Below are positions 23,827 through 35,633 of a stretch of 64,000 nucleotides of DNA, one piece after another. The stretch's first letter is position 1. Each line of letters begins with the position of its first letter. The stretch covers positions 29,545,955-29,609,954 of the forward strand of contig NC_090178.1 in assembly GCF_024679245.1 (NCBI RefSeq). The letters run 5' to 3'. A program made the translations under genes and the position numbers. The notes below the pieces were generated by a model. That model worked only from the letters and a program-made list of their open reading frames with translations. It made no database searches and had not been told where the DNA came from. This DNA is from Pseudorasbora parva. Its lineage: Eukaryota; Chordata; Actinopteri; Cypriniformes; Gobionidae.

Positions 23827-24219
23827 CACTGTAAAAAAATATTATTGGTTTAATTTAAAAAAGTAAGTAACATGGTTGTCTTAAAATTTTGCGTTTATTG
23901 AAATAAAACATTTGAGTTGATACAATGGGAAATTGGTTTACTAAATAGAAAATACATTATTGTTGTATTTGAACCACATTATTTTTTTTATAAATCATGA
24001 AAATAGCACAGTTTGGGATGTTTCACTCTGTCATCACAAATAAAACACACACAATTACCCAATATACTTACAAAATCTTTCAATGAAATTGGAATAAAGG
24101 TTGTCAATTCTCAAAAATGTTTATTGTATTAACTCAAATTTTTTATGTCAATGAACTAGGTACCAGCTAGTTCCAGCAGCCAATCAGGTAACTTATTTTT
24201 TAAATATTTTTTTACAGTG
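23827..24219. mobile_element. 393-bp MITE with CACTGTA ends, copy 2
   Basis: It runs from CACTGTAAAAAAATATTATT to TTTTTTTACAGTG and is co-linear with the copy at 12523-12914. It differs from that copy by scattered substitutions and a small extra segment near 24160-24185. Confidence 0.8.
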
Positions 24220-24689
24220 TGTAAAAAAATCTGCCCCCAAATCTGGCCCTAAAAGAGTGACAGTGAAGACATGCACAATGTTACAAAAGATTTCTTTTTG
24301 AAATAAAGGCTTTTTATGAAAGAATATATTGTGGATTCCACGAAAATATTAGGCAGCAAACCTGTTTTCAACACTGATAATAATAATAAATGTTTCTTGC
24401 GCATCAAATCAGCATATAATGATTTCTGAATTTCTAAATTTCTGGCATTAGAAGTAATGATGCTGAAAATTCAGCTTTGTCATCACAGGAATAAATAAAA
24501 TAGAAATTAAAATAGAAAAGTTATAATATTACTGTTTATTTTCTGTATTTTTGATTACATAAATAAATGAAACCAAAACTTAAAAAAATCTTGACAACCC
24601 CAAATGGTACTGTGTTTATTAGATCCATCATGATATCAAATCTTCAAATCTTTAGAATCTGTTCATCAAAAATATTTGTTAAATTAATC

Positions 24690-25110
24690 TTTTTCTGCAG
24701 GTTTCAGTGGTTCTTCACCAGTTCTTTGGGATGACTGAGGTTCTATATAGAACCGTTACCATATACAGAACCTGTTAAGCCCTGTATGGTTCTTCAGTGG
24801 TTTTTCAATGGTTCTTTGGGGTGGTAAAGGTGCCATATAGCACCACTGCCGTACAAAGAACCTTTCAAGCCCCTTTAAAGGTTCTTTACACGCCAAAGAA
24901 CAACTGTTAGTACCGTTTAGCAACATTAATGAGGAAGAAATAAAATGCGATATGGCACCCCTTATGGGTTCTACATACTGACAAAGGTGCTATAGAGCAC
25001 CTTTAAAGATATGGTGCTATTTGGCACCAAAAGTGGTTCCCCTATGATTACAAACCAAGAACCACTTTTAGTACTATATATATCAAATAGTACCTTTTGT
25101 TGTGTGTGTA
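24690..25110. repeat. Repeat dense in GGTTCT/AGAACC motifs
   Basis: About 420 bases with many copies, in both orientations, of AAGGTTCTTT, AGAACC and GTGCTAT/ATAGCAC. This suggests a non-autonomous DNA transposon with internal short inverted repeats. I could not fix its ends. Confidence 0.45.
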
Positions 25111-26635
25111 AGTGGCAAAGTATGCATCTTATACGTGTAATGAGTCATTTAATCATATATTTAATCATATCCTCCAGCTTTTGTGCATGATTTTATCAAG
25201 CTAGTGAAAAAAAAATCCATTATTAATAGTTGAATGTTAAGAATGAACATTAAGAATGAATAAAGAGTTTCAATAACGCCCATGTCATTTTAATTATGTA
25301 TGTTCATCAGTCATTTCTATCACTCTGAGTCTCATTCAGACGCAAAGGCAGCCAGAAAAACAGTCGGGTACTTTAAAGTGAAAAACTGAACGAGACACTA
25401 GAATAGCACTAGATAAAACATGCAGCGGTTCTGATTGTTTAATGAGAAAAGGTGTTCAGAATGCAACTTCCGCTGTCTGGCCGTGATAGTCTTTGTCTGG
25501 GCTTGCTGGAAAAGGTGGCGGGGGTCAGTGTTAACGGCTGTTTCACACAAAGCTCTCTCCTCCCCGATAATAGTGTAGGTGGAGAAGCCTGATAATGGTC
25601 TTTTCTGACCTTTTTTTGTCAGAGGGCAGGTCACTGGACACTGGTGAGAGGGCTGTTATTTAGGAATTCAGTACCTGTAGCCACTGTAATCAAAAGAGAG
25701 ATGATATCACTCCTTGAGAGAACCCAAGGTGACTCTGCTTTGCTTCACCTCAGATGACCTTTTTTCTAATGAAAATCGGCCTCACCTGATGGTATTTTTA
25801 ATGCGAGACTTTTCACTGTGGGAGGTTCTTTTAATAAGGGATTGTTGGTGTAGAACATTATTCTCGGAGGTGCTGTATAAGGTGCAGAGATGGCTGTCTT
25901 TTAAAGCGCTCCGCTGCCCTGCATTAGGGTGTGCGACGCACTGGGAATGTTAATAATTTCTATTTTGGCTCCGGTCTCAGGTGACAGGCTGCTGAGGTTA
26001 GCAGTGATAAGGGCGACGCTATGGATCTTCCTCACGACGAGGAAGGAGCTCCAGGACTTTCTCTGAAGGAAACTTTCAGATTGTGACGTCTTATCTGGCC
26101 CAGCGGCCCACTAGCGGAAGGAGCCGATAGGCAGAACGCGTGGCAACCGCAGCTGCGAAAAGCAGCGCGTCGAATCACAGATAGACCACTTTTTGGTGTC
26201 AGCTGAACTACGTCTGAAAATGCGCTGCTCAGTGTTGTGGAATACACATCTATCTGGAAGTGCTTTCCGGAATACGTTTATATGACTACAGCACATTAAA
26301 ATGACATAAGTAAATGCCAAACCAATTTATTTAAAAGATAATCACAGATTTATGCATTCTTCAGGGAGGCTGTCAAACACAACTTAATCTAAACAAGTAG
26401 GATATTTCTGGATCAATATGTGTTGTTGTTACTGTGAATAGCCTGCTCTATCCCTACCACTTAAACACAGGTAACGATTGGTTGTTAATCAGGCAATCAA
26501 AGAATATTGATCAAGGAAGCTGTCAAACATGGTCACAGTGATTTATACTATACTTTTACACAGTAGCAAAACCGTCATCATTTTGAAATATATGGATATT
26601 ATGTGCATATTCATTTTTGTTTTTGTTTTGTAGAA
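25111..26635. other. Low-repeat intronic stretch
   Basis: No repeat or exon was recognised here. GC is a little higher in 25400-26270 than in the surroundings. Overlapping short frames on the - strand at 26032-26320 have no recognisable domain. Confidence 0.5.
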
Positions 26636-26639
26636 ATGA

Positions 26640-26822
26640 ATGGGTCCCATTTTATATTAGATGACCATATACATTTAAATTAATAATTTGATACAATGCA
26701 CTTATTTTGTACATAAAAGTTTTTACATTGTACTTACATTTTACAAATACCTGCATGAAATTACATCTGTAAATCATTTCTGTAGTTAGCTTTATATTTA
26801 CACTGTTAACACTTACTTGACA
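26640..26822. mobile_element. Left part of the dispersed element that gave rise to the minisatellite
   Basis: 26644-26670 matches 1924-1950 directly. About 26690-26820 matches the reverse complement of about 2080-2225. The 42-bp array starts exactly where the element's internal seed sequence would be expected. The other half of the element is not seen to the right of the array. Confidence 0.6.
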
Positions 26823-29800
26823 CCTAACTCTACCCTTAAACTGACCCATACCACCACACCTGTCCCTAACTCTACCCTTAAACTGACCCATACCACCACA
26901 CCTGTCCCTAACTTTACCCTTAAACTGACCCATACCACTACACCTGTCCCTAACTTTACTCTTAAACTGACCCATACCACCACACCTGTCCCTAACTCTA
27001 CCCTTAAACTGACCCATACCACCACACCTGTCCCTAACTCTACCCTTAAACTGACCCATACCACCACACCTGTCCCTAACTTTACCCTTAAACTGACCCA
27101 TACCACTACACCTGTCCCTAACTTTACTCTTAAACTGACCCATACCACCACACCTGTCCCTAACTCTACCCTTAAACTGACCCATACCACCACACCTGTC
27201 CCTAACTTTACTCTTAAACTGACCCATACCACCACACCTGTCCCTAACTCTACCCTTAAACTGACCCATACCACCACACCTGTCCCTAACTTTACTCTTA
27301 AACTGACCCATACCACCACACCTGTCCCTAACTCTACCCTTAAACTGACCCATACCACCACACCTGTCCCTAACTTTACCCTTAAACTGACCCATACCAC
27401 CACACCTGTCCCTAACTCTACCCTTAAACTGACCCATACCACCACACCTGTGCCTAACTCTACCCTTAAACTGACCCATACCACCACACCTGTCCCTAAC
27501 TTTACCCTTAAACTGACCCATACCACCACACCTGTCCCTAACTCTACCCTTAAACTGACCCATACCACCACACCTGTGCCTACCTCTACCCTTAAACTGA
27601 CCCATACCACCACACCTGTGCCTAACTCTACCCTTAAACTGACCCATACCACCACACCTGTCCCTAACTTTACCCTTAAACTGACCCATACCACCACACC
27701 TGTCCCTAACTCTACCCTTAAACTGACCCATACCACCACACCTGTGCCTAACTCTACCCTTAAACTGACCCATACCACCACACCTGTCCCTAACTTTACC
27801 CTTAAACTGACCCATACCACCACACCTGTCCCTAACTTTACTCTTAAACTGACCCATACCACCACACCTGTCCCTAACTCTACCCTTAAACTGACCCATA
27901 CCACCACACCTGTCCCTAACTTTACTCTTAAACTGACCCATACCACCACACCTGTCCCTAACTCTACCCTTAAACTGACCCATACCACCACACCTGTCCC
28001 TAACTTTACCCTTAAACTGACCCATACCACCACACCTGTCCCTAACTCTACCCTTAAACTGACCCATACCACCACACCTGTGCCTAACTCTACCCTTAAA
28101 CTGACCCATACCACCACACCTGTCCCTAACTTTACCCTTAAACTGACCCATACCACCACACCTGTCCCTAACTCTACCCTTAAACTGACCCATACCACCA
28201 CACCTGTGCCTAACTCTACCCTTAAACTGACCCATACCACCACACCTGTGCCTAACTCTACCCTTAAACTGACCCATACCACCACACCTGTCCCTAACTT
28301 TACCCTTAAACTGACCCATACCACCACACCTGTCCCTAACTCTACCCTTAAACTGACCCATACCACCACACCTGTGCCTAACTCTACCCTTAAACTGACC
28401 CATACCACTACACCTGTCCCTAACTTTACCCTTAAACTGACCCATACCACCACACCTGTCCCTAACTCTACCCTTAAACTGACCCATACCACCACACCTG
28501 TCCCTAACTCTACCCTTAAACTGACCCATACCACCACACCTGTCCCTAACTTTACTCTTAAACTGACCCATACCACCACACCTGACCCTAACTTTACTCT
28601 TAAACTGACCCATACCACCACTACACCTGTCCCTAACTTTACTCTTAAACTGACCCATACCACCACATCTGTCCCTAACTTTACTCTTAAACTGACCCAT
28701 ACCACTACACCTGTCCCTAACTTTACTCTTAAACTGACCCATACCACCACATCTGTCCCTAACTTTGAAACATATAACTTGTATGAATTAAAATTACTTT
28801 TAACATTTAAAAACAGACGTAAAAATTCCACAGCTTGGTTTTATTGTAAAAAATAACTCTACCCTTAAACTGACCCATACCACCACACCTGTCCCTAACT
28901 TTACCCTTAAACTGACCCATACCACCACACCTGTCCCTAACTTTACCCTTAAACTGACCCATACCACCACACCTGTCCCTAAATTTACTCTTAAACTGAC
29001 CCATACCACCACACCTGTCCCTAACTCTACCCTTAAACTGACCCATACCACCACACCTGTCCCTAACTTTACTCTTAAACTGACCCATACCACCACACCT
29101 GTCCCTAACTCTACCCTTAAACTGACCCATACCACCACACCTGTCCCTAACTTTACTCTTAAACTGACCCATACCACTACACCTGTCCCTAACTTTACTC
29201 TTAAACTGACCCATACACCACACCTGTCCCTAACTTTACTCTTAAACTGACCCATACCACCACACCTGTCCCTAACTCTACCCTTAAACTGACCCATACC
29301 ACCACACCTGTGCCTAACTCTACCCTTAAACTGACCCATACCACCACACCTGTCCCTAACTTTACCCTTAAACTGACCCATACCACCACACCTGTCCCTA
29401 ACTCTACCCTTAAACTGACCCATACCACCACACCTGTGCCTAACTCTACCCTTAAACTGACCCATACCACCACACCTGTGCCTAACTCTACCCTTAAACT
29501 GACCCATACCACCACACCTGTCCCTAACTTTACCCTTAAACTGACCCATACCACCACACCTGTCCCTAACTCTACCCTTAAACTGACCCATACCACCACA
29601 CCTGTGCCTAACTCTACCCTTAAACTGACCCATACCACTACACCTGTCCCTAACTTTACCCTTAAACTGACCCATACCACCACACCTGTCCCTAACTCTA
29701 CCCTTAAACTGACCCATACCACCACACCTGTCCCTAACTCTACCCTTAAACTGACCCATACCACCACACCTGTCCCTAACTTTACTCTTAAACTGACCCA

Positions 29801-30402
29801 TACCACTACACCTGTCCCTAACTTTACTCTTAAACTGACCCATACCACCACATCTGTCCCTAACTTTACTCTTAAACTGACCCATACACCACACCTGTCC
29901 CTAACTTTACTCTTAAACTGACCCATACCACCACACCTGTCCCTAACTCTACCCTTAAACTGACCCATACCACTACACCTGTCCCTAACTTTACTCTTAA
30001 ACTGACCCATACCACTACACCTGTCCCTAACTTTACTCTTAAACTGACCCATACCACCACACCTGTCCCTAACTTTACCCTTAAACTGACCCATACCACC
30101 ACACCTGTCCCTAACTTTACTCTTAAACTGACCCATACACCACACCTGTCCCTAACTTTACTCTTAAACTGACCCATACCACCACACCTGTCCCTAACTC
30201 TACCCTTAAACTGACCCATACCACTACACCTGTCCCTAACTTTACTCTTAAACTGACCCATACCACTACACCTGTCCCTAACTTTACTCTTAAACTGACC
30301 CATACCACCACACCTGTCCCTAACTTTACCCTTAAACTGACCCATACCACCACACCTGTCCCTAACTTTACCCTTAAACTGACCCATACCACCACATCTG
30401 TC
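26823..30402. repeat. 42-bp minisatellite, about 83 units, 3.6 kb
   Basis: The unit begins CCCTAACTCTACCCTTAAAC and continues TGACCCATACCACCACACCT, then GT (42 bases). Units vary at a few fixed places: TCT/TTT, ACCC/ACTC, CCACCACA/CCACTACA, GTCC/GTGC and ACACC/ACATC. Since 42 is divisible by three and no unit frame has a stop on the + strand, and two frames are open on the - strand, long open frames (to about 700 codons) run through it. They are a by-product of periodicity. Three units lack one C (at about 29211, 29882 and 30133), which shifts all frames. An unrelated 89-bp piece interrupts the array at 28765-28853. Confidence 0.97.
28765..28853 (-). repeat. 89-bp insert in the minisatellite, inverted copy of 30861-30948
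   Basis: The sequence from TTGAAACATATAACTTG to GGTTTTATTGTAAAAAA is the reverse complement, nearly perfect, of 30861-30948, which lies in the transposon-like element right of the array. The match stops at both edges where the 42-bp units resume. Confidence 0.88.
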
Positions 30403-30464
30403 TGTAATGTAATAATTCAAATGATTTGTAATTAATAGTTTTTTTATATAAGTAATGTACGGTG

Positions 30465-31115
30465 GCTCAGTAGTACAGCTGTACTAAATTAAACCACAAC
30501 ACAAGGAAAACGCCACAACACAACAGAAATTCTCCCAAATATGAGGGGGCACTCGGAGTGTGGTCAAGTTAGTTTTCCTTGCCGTTGTTCTATAGATTGG
30601 CCAGTCTTACAAAGATATAAACACTACGATCAGTTTTAAGTGTGTAAACATTGTATATCGACATGAAATATCAATTCAAAGTCACCTACATGCATTATAG
30701 CTGTATATTTATCCTCAAAATGCTTTTACTCTCTATCACGGCACTTGATGACCAAGGGAACATCTGCCAATACCACCAAGTGGTAAACGTATAATTTTAT
30801 GAATTAAAATAATGTTTGTTTAAATGTTCAAATTCCAATGTTGTGCATTATAAAGTCAGTTTTTTACAATACAACCAAGCTGTGGAATTTTTACGTCTGT
30901 TTTTAAATGTTAAAAGTAATTTTAATTCATACAAGTTATATGTTTCAAGGCTGTTGTGTTGTGATGATTTCCTTGTGTTGTGGTTTAATTTTGTATGTCT
31001 GCACTACTGGGTCAATGTAGTAATGTTACTGAGAATCATGACATTTCACTGGTTTAATTTAATTCTGGCTCTTATACTTCTTAACTATGGTGGCCCAGTA
31101 GTGCACAACATCACG
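30465..31115. mobile_element. Unclassified DNA element with GGTGGC(T/C)CAGTAGT ends
   Basis: The left end GGTGGCTCAGTAGTACAGC recurs as GGTGGCCCAGTAGTGCAC at 31089. An internal block (aaattaaaccacaacacaag, 30485) has its complement at about 30962-30990. This points to a rearranged non-autonomous transposon, or two overlapping copies in opposite orientations. No transposase was seen. Confidence 0.5.
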
Positions 31116-31321
31116 GTATTTAAAAAAATCTTTAAGAGACATTAGTTCAAAAATTAGACCCGTGTTTCTCAACCAGTGGGTCGCTACCCAAAAGTGGGTT
31201 GCAAGGCCATTTTGGGTGAAATGTGTAGTCAAATAAAAAACAAAAAACAAAAACAAAATTATGTGAGACATTTAGCTTGAAAGATGTGTGTGAAGGCTGT
31301 TGACTATTCTGTTAGAAGCCA

Positions 31322-31836
31322 TTAAAGTGCTAGTTAACCCAAAAAGGAAAATTTTATCACCCTCATGTTGTTCCAAACCCGCAAGACCTCAGTTCATCTG
31401 CATAACACAAATAAAGGTATTTTTGATTAAATCAGAGAGCTCTCAGACATAGACAGCAATGTAATTACCAATTTCGAGACCCAATTTCTTCTTGTCTGTG
31501 TCATTCTCCTACGCTGTTGATGTAGTGTCAACAGTGCAATGCTTTTGAGTTTTACAGCAGAACAGCAGCTCACGATTGGCCAGCTCCTATGTCAGCATGT
31601 GCTTATGTAAATAGTGCCGGTCAGTAGTTACCTGGCGTTCTGACATATAACTCAAAAGCTCTGTATTAAATATGTAAACAGCATAGGAGACTGACACAGA
31701 CAAGAAGAAATTGCTGAATAAAGTTATTTTTGTTATATATATTTTTGGCGCGTGACATGATGGAACGACAATGGAAAAACATGAGGGTGAGTAATTAGTA
31801 ATAGAATTTAAATTTTTGGGTGAACTTACCCTTTAA
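31322..31836. mobile_element. TTAA-flanked palindromic MITE
   Basis: It begins TTAAAGTGCTAGTTAACCC and ends TTTTGGGTGAACTTACCC then TTTAA. TTAA lies at 31322-31325 and 31833-31836. The arms also carry CACCCTCATGTTGTTCCA on the left and AACATGAGGGTGAGTAATTA on the right, as in the elements at 9755, 14155 and 23142. Confidence 0.75.
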
Positions 31837-32094
31837 TGCTTGAGAAAAACGTGTTGTCCTGATTCAGTATCTATTGTTAGATGAGTTGCTATCAGGAAGT
31901 ATCTCAGTGTCATTATTCTAACATTATTTTAGTAACTTGTTGTGAAATAAAACATCTCTCACCTCAGAAAAAAACTTTCCTGACATTTCAGACATTATAG
32001 ACCTTATTCACACAAGGGCTTTCTTTGATTTTTAAGGGGAATGAAAGTGAGGCTCTGAGCGAGACACATCTCTTCAGTGGGTTGTACTGTTAGA

Positions 32095-32176
32095 AGAAAG
32101 TCATATACCTAGGATTGCTTGAGGGTGAGTAAATCATGGGGTAATTGAAATTTTTGGGTGAACTATCCTTTTAAGT
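32095..32176. repeat. Solitary right end of a TTAA-type MITE
   Basis: The sequence TGAGGGTGAGTAAATCATGG then TTTTTGGGTGAACTATCC and TTTTAA is the right terminus of the palindromic MITE group. No left partner is close by. A similar lone end is at 47510-47590. Confidence 0.6.
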
Positions 32177-32382
32177 AAGGGGATGGTATGTAAATTAGCT
32201 TGATTCAAATTTGACTGAATGATGATTGTAAAATGATGATTGTCAGTGTCTCACCTTAGAAAAACTAACGTGATCTTTGATTTTTACCGGGAATGAACGA
32301 AAGAGTATGTGAACCGCTTGCAGGATTTGAATACTTTTAACTAAATAAGGAAGATCATACAAAATGCATGTTATTTTTTTAT

Positions 32383-33130
32383 TCAGTGCTGTCCTGAATA
32401 AGATGTTTTACATATTTTTTTTTTAACATATAGTCCACAAGACAAATTTATTAAAATTACCCTGTTCAAAAGTTAACGAACCATTGATTCTTAATACTGT
32501 GTCAGTCCCTGGATGATCCACAGCTGTTTTTTTAGTTTTGTGATAGTTGTTCATGAATCCATTGTTTGTCCTGAGCAGTTAAACTGCCCAATGTTCTTCA
32601 GAAAAATCTGTCAGGTCCTGCACATTGTTCTTTTTTTCAGCATCTTTTTCATATTTGAACCCTCTCCAGCAGTGACTGTATGATTTTGAGATCCATCTTT
32701 TCAAACTGAGGACAATTGAGGAACTCCAACACATTTAAAAAAGGGTCAAACATTCACTGATGCTTAAAGGAAACACGATGCATTAAGAGCCGGGGGGGAT
32801 TGAATTTCAAGATCAAGGTTTGTTTTCCTTGGAGAGAGTTCAAATATGCTAAAGATGCTGGAAACCTGAAGAATGTGCAGGACCTGAAGGATTTTTCTGA
32901 AGAACATTGGACAGTTTAACTGCTCAGGACAACCAAGGGACTCAAGAACAACTATCACAAAACTAAAACTAGCCGTGGATCATTCAGGGAACGACACAGA
33001 GTACTGAGAATCAATGGTTCATTACATTTTGAACGGGGTAATTTTAATAAATTCAGCTATTTATTTTTTGTCTTGTGGATTAATATGTAAAACAAATTTT
33101 ATGTAAAATATCGTATTCAGGATTATTCTG
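32383..33130. mobile_element. Palindromic element, arms about 250-300 bp
   Basis: 32455-32660 (caaaagttaacgaaccattg … tgtcaggtcctgcacattgt) is complementary to 32860-33060 (gaatgtgcaggacctgaagg … atggttcattacattttgaa). The outer flanks near 32385-32450 and 33070-33125 pair more weakly. No protein is coded. The small - strand frame at 32764-32958 is arm sequence. Confidence 0.72.
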
Positions 33131-33203
33131 ATTTCGCTGCTGGTCATGCTATATGGCTTCCATTCACCAAAAAAAAAACCTACTCAAAATGCTCATTAAT
33201 TTA

Positions 33204-33400
33204 AGAATCTGTATGGTTTTGAATTACTAAAGTCATTCGTTTGGGAATCAGACTGCACTGATATGGTATGCTTTTGTTTAATCAAAAATAAACTCCTCAA
33301 AAGAGTCATTAGATAAGCATTCGGACTAGACTGATGCTTGGTTAAGAATTTGTATGGTTTTTATTCACTAAAACGTTCGTTTGGAAATCAGACTACACTG
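33204..33400. repeat. Diverged local duplication (about 55-bp core, 141 bp apart)
   Basis: 33204-33259 (GAATCTGTATGGTTTTGAAT … GAATCAGACTGCACTG) and 33345-33400 (GAATTTGTATGGTTTTTATT … GAAATCAGACTACACTG) are co-linear with about ten differences. This is an old tandem duplication or part of a diverged repeat. Confidence 0.6.
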
Positions 33401-33479
33401 GTCGTGCTGTATGTTTTGATTCACTAAAAGAATAGATCAAAAAGAGCAATCCGTGCTGGAAACTGACTTGATTAATTTA

Positions 33480-35429
33480 TGTTTCGCGCTGTACATTCAG
33501 TAGTTGCTACTGAATAATAGCACAACATACATTATCAGACTATTTACCAGGTCTTTAAAATTCCAGACTGATCGCTTGGTCTGCAGCCGTTCCCTCTCTC
33601 GTGCTGATTAAGTGAGTATATGTGGAGTCTGTTTTGTGATTAATTTGTAGTACAAGCACTGGTGTAATCACATCAGCCATATTGCAAGAGAGAGCGCTGA
33701 TTTTTGCCATGCCAGATGTGAAACCAAAGGCCATTACAACCGCTTAGCGTCCCGCCTGGCCTTTTGCCCATACTAAGCAAACAAACTCTAGATAGGCCAG
33801 CTGTTTATTAAGGCCTGATTGAATTTTTCATTACAACTACAGTACTGTTATTGCCATTAGGCAGATTCAGTTTGAGGGATAAACCGCTGTTGACTTCATT
33901 TCAATAGCGCTGTTTCGCTCATGGCCGTCTAGGGACCAGGGGTTTGGATTAAACTGAAGCTGTTAAGAGATTTGTTTCCTCTCTAATCTGGTCCCTTGTC
34001 TGCTATAGAAATACTTTTCTTTGCGCTTGGAACATTGAAGACAGGTCAACGACGTCCAATCCCACAGTGAATTGTGCTTTATGACCCTTTTGTTTGTTTA
34101 TTACTCTGTTACCGTGCGCTCAGAAAAAAACGTTATGCATTTGAATTGCGTATTAAATTGTCCATTCTTTTGTACATTTTTAACATAAACTTCATATTTG
34201 TCAGTCACACATAAATAAAAGAGGTAGAAACAGATAAGATTTCTGTAATAGTACTTATAAATGTAATGTGTATGATATAATACACAGTAACCAGGTTTAA
34301 TGTATTTATCACCAATAAATTGAATTGGTTTCGGTCTCAAACATTTGAACTAACCAAATTTTTTTTTAGCCGGAGCAAACTTTCTGGAAAAATTTCACAT
34401 TGGCAAGCACTAAAATATTTTTTTTACCCTGAGTTTTGCCCAGATTTTTTTCAAATTGACATCACACTAGTTTGTTATTGAATTTTGATATATCTGGACC
34501 CTAAATGTATCAATATACCTTACAAAAACTGTGTTGAAGCAAACGCTTATCGCCATGGAAGGAAAATCGTTTTGTGGAACAGCTGCTTTGACACGATTAT
34601 CAGGTTAACTGACTCCTAACGTGTGCAATAGCTCACGAGTCATAACCTCCCGGGTGTCCGAACTTACACAGTGTACGCCCGTCTTTACCCGTTTCATTTA
34701 ACCGTCTGGCTGACAAATTTTACCTATGTACGGTTATCCCATCTATTTATACTAGCCTACTCTCCATTTTGTAAAACTAGATCTTGACAAAGGCTACTAA
34801 AACGTTAGGAAACGTTGATAACATAATCTATATGAGAGTGTGCAGTTGTTCTCCTTTAATACAAACATGCATCACATTATTAGTCATTTATTAATTTGTT
34901 TATATTAAAACTGTGTAATCCAAATGGACAGACATTTTATGTGCAATTTAAATGCATAAATAAAAAATTTAGGCCTGATGTTTTATTTATTTATTTATTA
35001 TTTATTGTAAGCTTTTAGATTACTGAAGGTGTTCCAGCTGGAAGTAGAGGTAAATTACATCCACCATACATGAGACTATAGCAGAGGGACACCCTGGTTC
35101 ATGCCTGATTTAATATCCCTTCCTGTAATTAAGAGAGAGGGCAGCTCTGGGCCAGTGAGGCTCTGATGTAATCATCAAGAGTTGGGATGATGCCTGGAGA
35201 GCGGTATATTTAATCTGTGCGTGTGTGCGCGCGATTGTGCTTTTGCCGGAGTCTCAGCTGCAAACTTTCAAATGAACACATTTTGGATGAAGAGTTGCCA
35301 TTTATAGTGGACATTTGACATCGTCCACGTTTCTCTTCCTCAAACACGCAGTGGGAAATGTGTAGAGCAGGTCCGACGGCTGTAACATTGTGAACGGTAC
35401 ATGATTGTGTCATTCTGATGATGAGGTTA
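33480..35429. other. Low-repeat island in intron 4
   Basis: No inverted repeat, transposon end or microsatellite was recognised. 33560-34090 in particular is of mixed composition and contains no long A/T runs. It may be old unique intron sequence and a place to look for conserved noncoding elements. No exon is supported. Confidence 0.45.
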
Positions 35430-35633
35430 CACTGTAAAAAAAATCAGGTTTCCAATTGAAAATGTTCTAGTGACTGATCACATCTACATTTTTCAGTTGG
35501 CCGATTTGAATTTCTGTGAATTGATGCAATTTAATTCACAGAAATTAAATTTGGCCAACTGAAAAATGTAGATGTGATCAGTCACTAGAAAATTTTCAAT
35601 TGGAAACCTGATTTTTTTTTTTTTTTTACAGTG
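35430..35633. mobile_element. 204-bp near-perfect palindromic MITE with CACTGTA ends
   Basis: It starts CACTGTAAAAAAAATCAGG and ends as its complement. The arms are about 95 bases each with very few mismatches, and the turn is near 35525-35535. TA flanks both ends (35428-35429 and 35634-35635), as for Tc1/mariner insertions. RNA from this site would fold into a long hairpin. Confidence 0.9.

Noticed and set aside
26817..28856. A 679-codon + strand open frame and ~700-codon - strand frames across the 42-bp array
   Set aside because: The period is a multiple of three and lacks stops by chance, giving open frames on both strands at once. There is no start context, domain or codon signature, and units missing one base break the frames.
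26823..30402. CRISPR-like or telomere-like array
   Set aside because: The units are head-to-tail without spacers, so not CRISPR. CCCTAA occurs once per 42-bp unit, not in tandem hexamers, so not a telomeric tract.
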